Source: Poa pratensis (taxonomy: Eukaryota; Streptophyta; Magnoliopsida; Poales; Poaceae). Taken from it: a stretch of DNA of 64,000 nt. The stretch is from assembly GCA_947311845.1 (NCBI GenBank), contig CAMZMU010000116.1:2849492-2913491 (forward strand). Direction: 5' to 3'. Positions 62,577 through 64,000 of this stretch are shown here, one piece after another (the stretch's first letter is position 1; each line of letters opens with the position of its first letter). A model generated the notes under the pieces. It saw nothing but the letters and a program-made list of their open reading frames with translations, had not been told where the DNA came from and ran no database searches. The position numbers and the translations under genes are program-made.

Positions 62577-64000
62577 GATAGCCTTCAGTAGCTACCTGAA
62601 ATGAAAAGTATACGGGGTTAGGTTGAGCCTCCAAGTGCAGAGTATGTAGTAAGTGGAAGACGTGTTTTCCCCACGAGGGTGACTCGAGGTTTTAATATCG
62701 AACTCTCGGGGAATCAGTAGTGAAAGATTTATCTTCCTATACTTCTTTTTGGTTACCTACAAAACAAGGTTAATTGTTTTGGTCCTCAATCTCACCTGTG
62801 GTTGTCAAGCACAATGTGTATGAATGATATCAAGATAATTATGCAATGCAAACAAGAAATAAATATGCTAGGATGATGATGGCAATGATAGATGATATAT
62901 TTTGGGTTTTTATGATGAATGCAAGATGGAAAATTGTTTTTGTATTTTTGGATTTAATAATAGCAGAAAATGGCAAAGTGGCAAAAGTGGTTGGAAAGGT
63001 GTTTCTTATGATTAAAAATGGACCGGGGTTCATGGTTTCACCAAATGCACTCTCTCTTTTAATGGTGTGGCAGACAAGTGGAACATAAAGTTGACATATG
63101 AGATTGCAACACAAAGTTTGATAACAAGTTACTAATTATATGGGCATCACGTACTAACATAGAGATCTTTTGGTTATTAATCTCACTTATACTCCACCAA
63201 GATGCGAAGTAAATCATAACACCTCGGTAATTAATATAACTCAGAGTATAGCTTTAAGTATCATGACATGAAGTGAAAATAAGAACATGCTAGATGTAGT
63301 CACAGGAAGAAGCTTGGTCAACCTCAACCCTTGTAGCATGGTATTTTTGTTTATCCCTAGTGAGGCAACAAAGTAAGGTAAAACACCCAAATGGATCGCG
63401 ACATTTCAGTTGTCAACTTACCGCACTCACCACCCCCCCGTTAGTCTAACTAATGCACACATCACCCCACACACGCCCTCATAAACATGCTTGATCATAA
63501 CAAGTATATAAGAACGGGGTACATAATATGCATCTATATGCATAACTGAAACAAACATTTGCAAACTCAACATATATTAACTCACAAAAAAGATCCACCA
63601 CATAGGAATTACATAGATGGCCGTAATCATGTTCAGCAGCTCATACGGTACTAATTAGTGAAGCTCAAAGAGAGGAGAGATACATAAGTTACTTCCACAA
63701 ACCCATAGTGCAGAGGTGGACTACTCCCTCTTCATCATGGAGACGGTGGAGATGTCGATGGAGAAGATGGAGACCACGCCGGCAGCGCCCCGTCGGAGTT
63801 TCCCCCCTCCAATCTGCAGCTCCAGATCTCTGTTTTCGTGTTTCTGTCTTATGGCGGTGCTTGTTTTCGAGAACGCCGTGGGACTTCTTTTATAGGCGTT
63901 TTTAGGTCAAGACGAAGGCGATGGAGAAAAGATCGACGGCAGTGGAGCCCCGAGGCCCAAGATGGTGGGCCCCACGCGGCCAGGTACAGTGGCCGCGTGG
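62577..64000. other. AT-rich unassigned sequence passing into a GC-rich, transposon-like tail
   Basis: From 62582 to about 63690 the DNA is AT-rich with no supported gene; an 80-codon frame at 62846-63088 has no protein-like features. From about 63700 a GC-rich block (GGTGGACTACTCCCTCTTCA..., CGTGGGACTTCTTTTATAGG) resembles a segment I recall from the untranslated regions of Triticeae LTR retrotransposons. This is tentative and no element ends are visible. Confidence 0.4.

Overview
The window is grass nuclear DNA, probably Pooideae (wheat, oat or ryegrass relatives). This is inferred from the CACTA families with TNP2-type transposases, the Tat-lineage Gypsy elements carrying antisense genes, and the style of the gene fragments. 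No bacterial, organellar, rRNA or CRISPR features were seen. Almost everything is transposon. Only about 3.35 kb (40162-43513) looks like host sequence: a broken receptor-kinase exon and a two-exon DC1 zinc-finger gene.

The left 40 kb is one insertion stack, read on the minus strand. CACTA element B (1-40161; left end outside the window, right end ...CCAGTAGTG at 40161) lies in the kinase exon. CACTA element A (2137-31483) interrupts B's transposase. Gypsy element 1 (9051-29757, TSD CATTG) interrupts A's transposase. CACTA element C (14203-22773, TSD TAC) interrupts Gypsy 1's integrase. The order of events is therefore B, A, Gypsy 1, C. Gypsy 1's LTRs differ by about two substitutions and one indel, so C is very recent, and its 1147-codon transposase is still open.

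B is composite. To the right of its transposase it carries a long foldback (33843-34050), a 354-bp tandem repeat, a divergent pair of small genes (36571-37038 minus, 37762-38304 plus) with a TATA box each and clustered E2F-like sites, and four hairpins in tandem (38821-39365) next to a minus-strand TATA box. The hairpin arms change in a compensatory way, which makes this the best candidate for an undescribed functional unit.

The right third is Gypsy element 2 (43514-62576, TSD GATAG). It has a heavily frameshifted gag-pol and two antisense genes downstream of pol. The second antisense gene is split by a 6-kb retrotransposon derivative, X (51506-57539). X has a 651-bp LTR at one end but only a 55-bp perfect-armed palindrome at the other. 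The last 1.4 kb is AT-rich unassigned sequence ending in a GC-rich stretch.

How the parts relate: the CACTA elements pair a transposase gene with a second gene (DUF8039/Ulp1-like in A, a degenerate Ulp1-like gene in C). In A and C a palindrome of the element's own terminal repeat type sits exactly between the two genes, and B has matching palindromes on both sides of its transposase. Both Gypsy elements have the Tat-type order gag-PR-RT-RH-aRH-INT followed by antisense genes.
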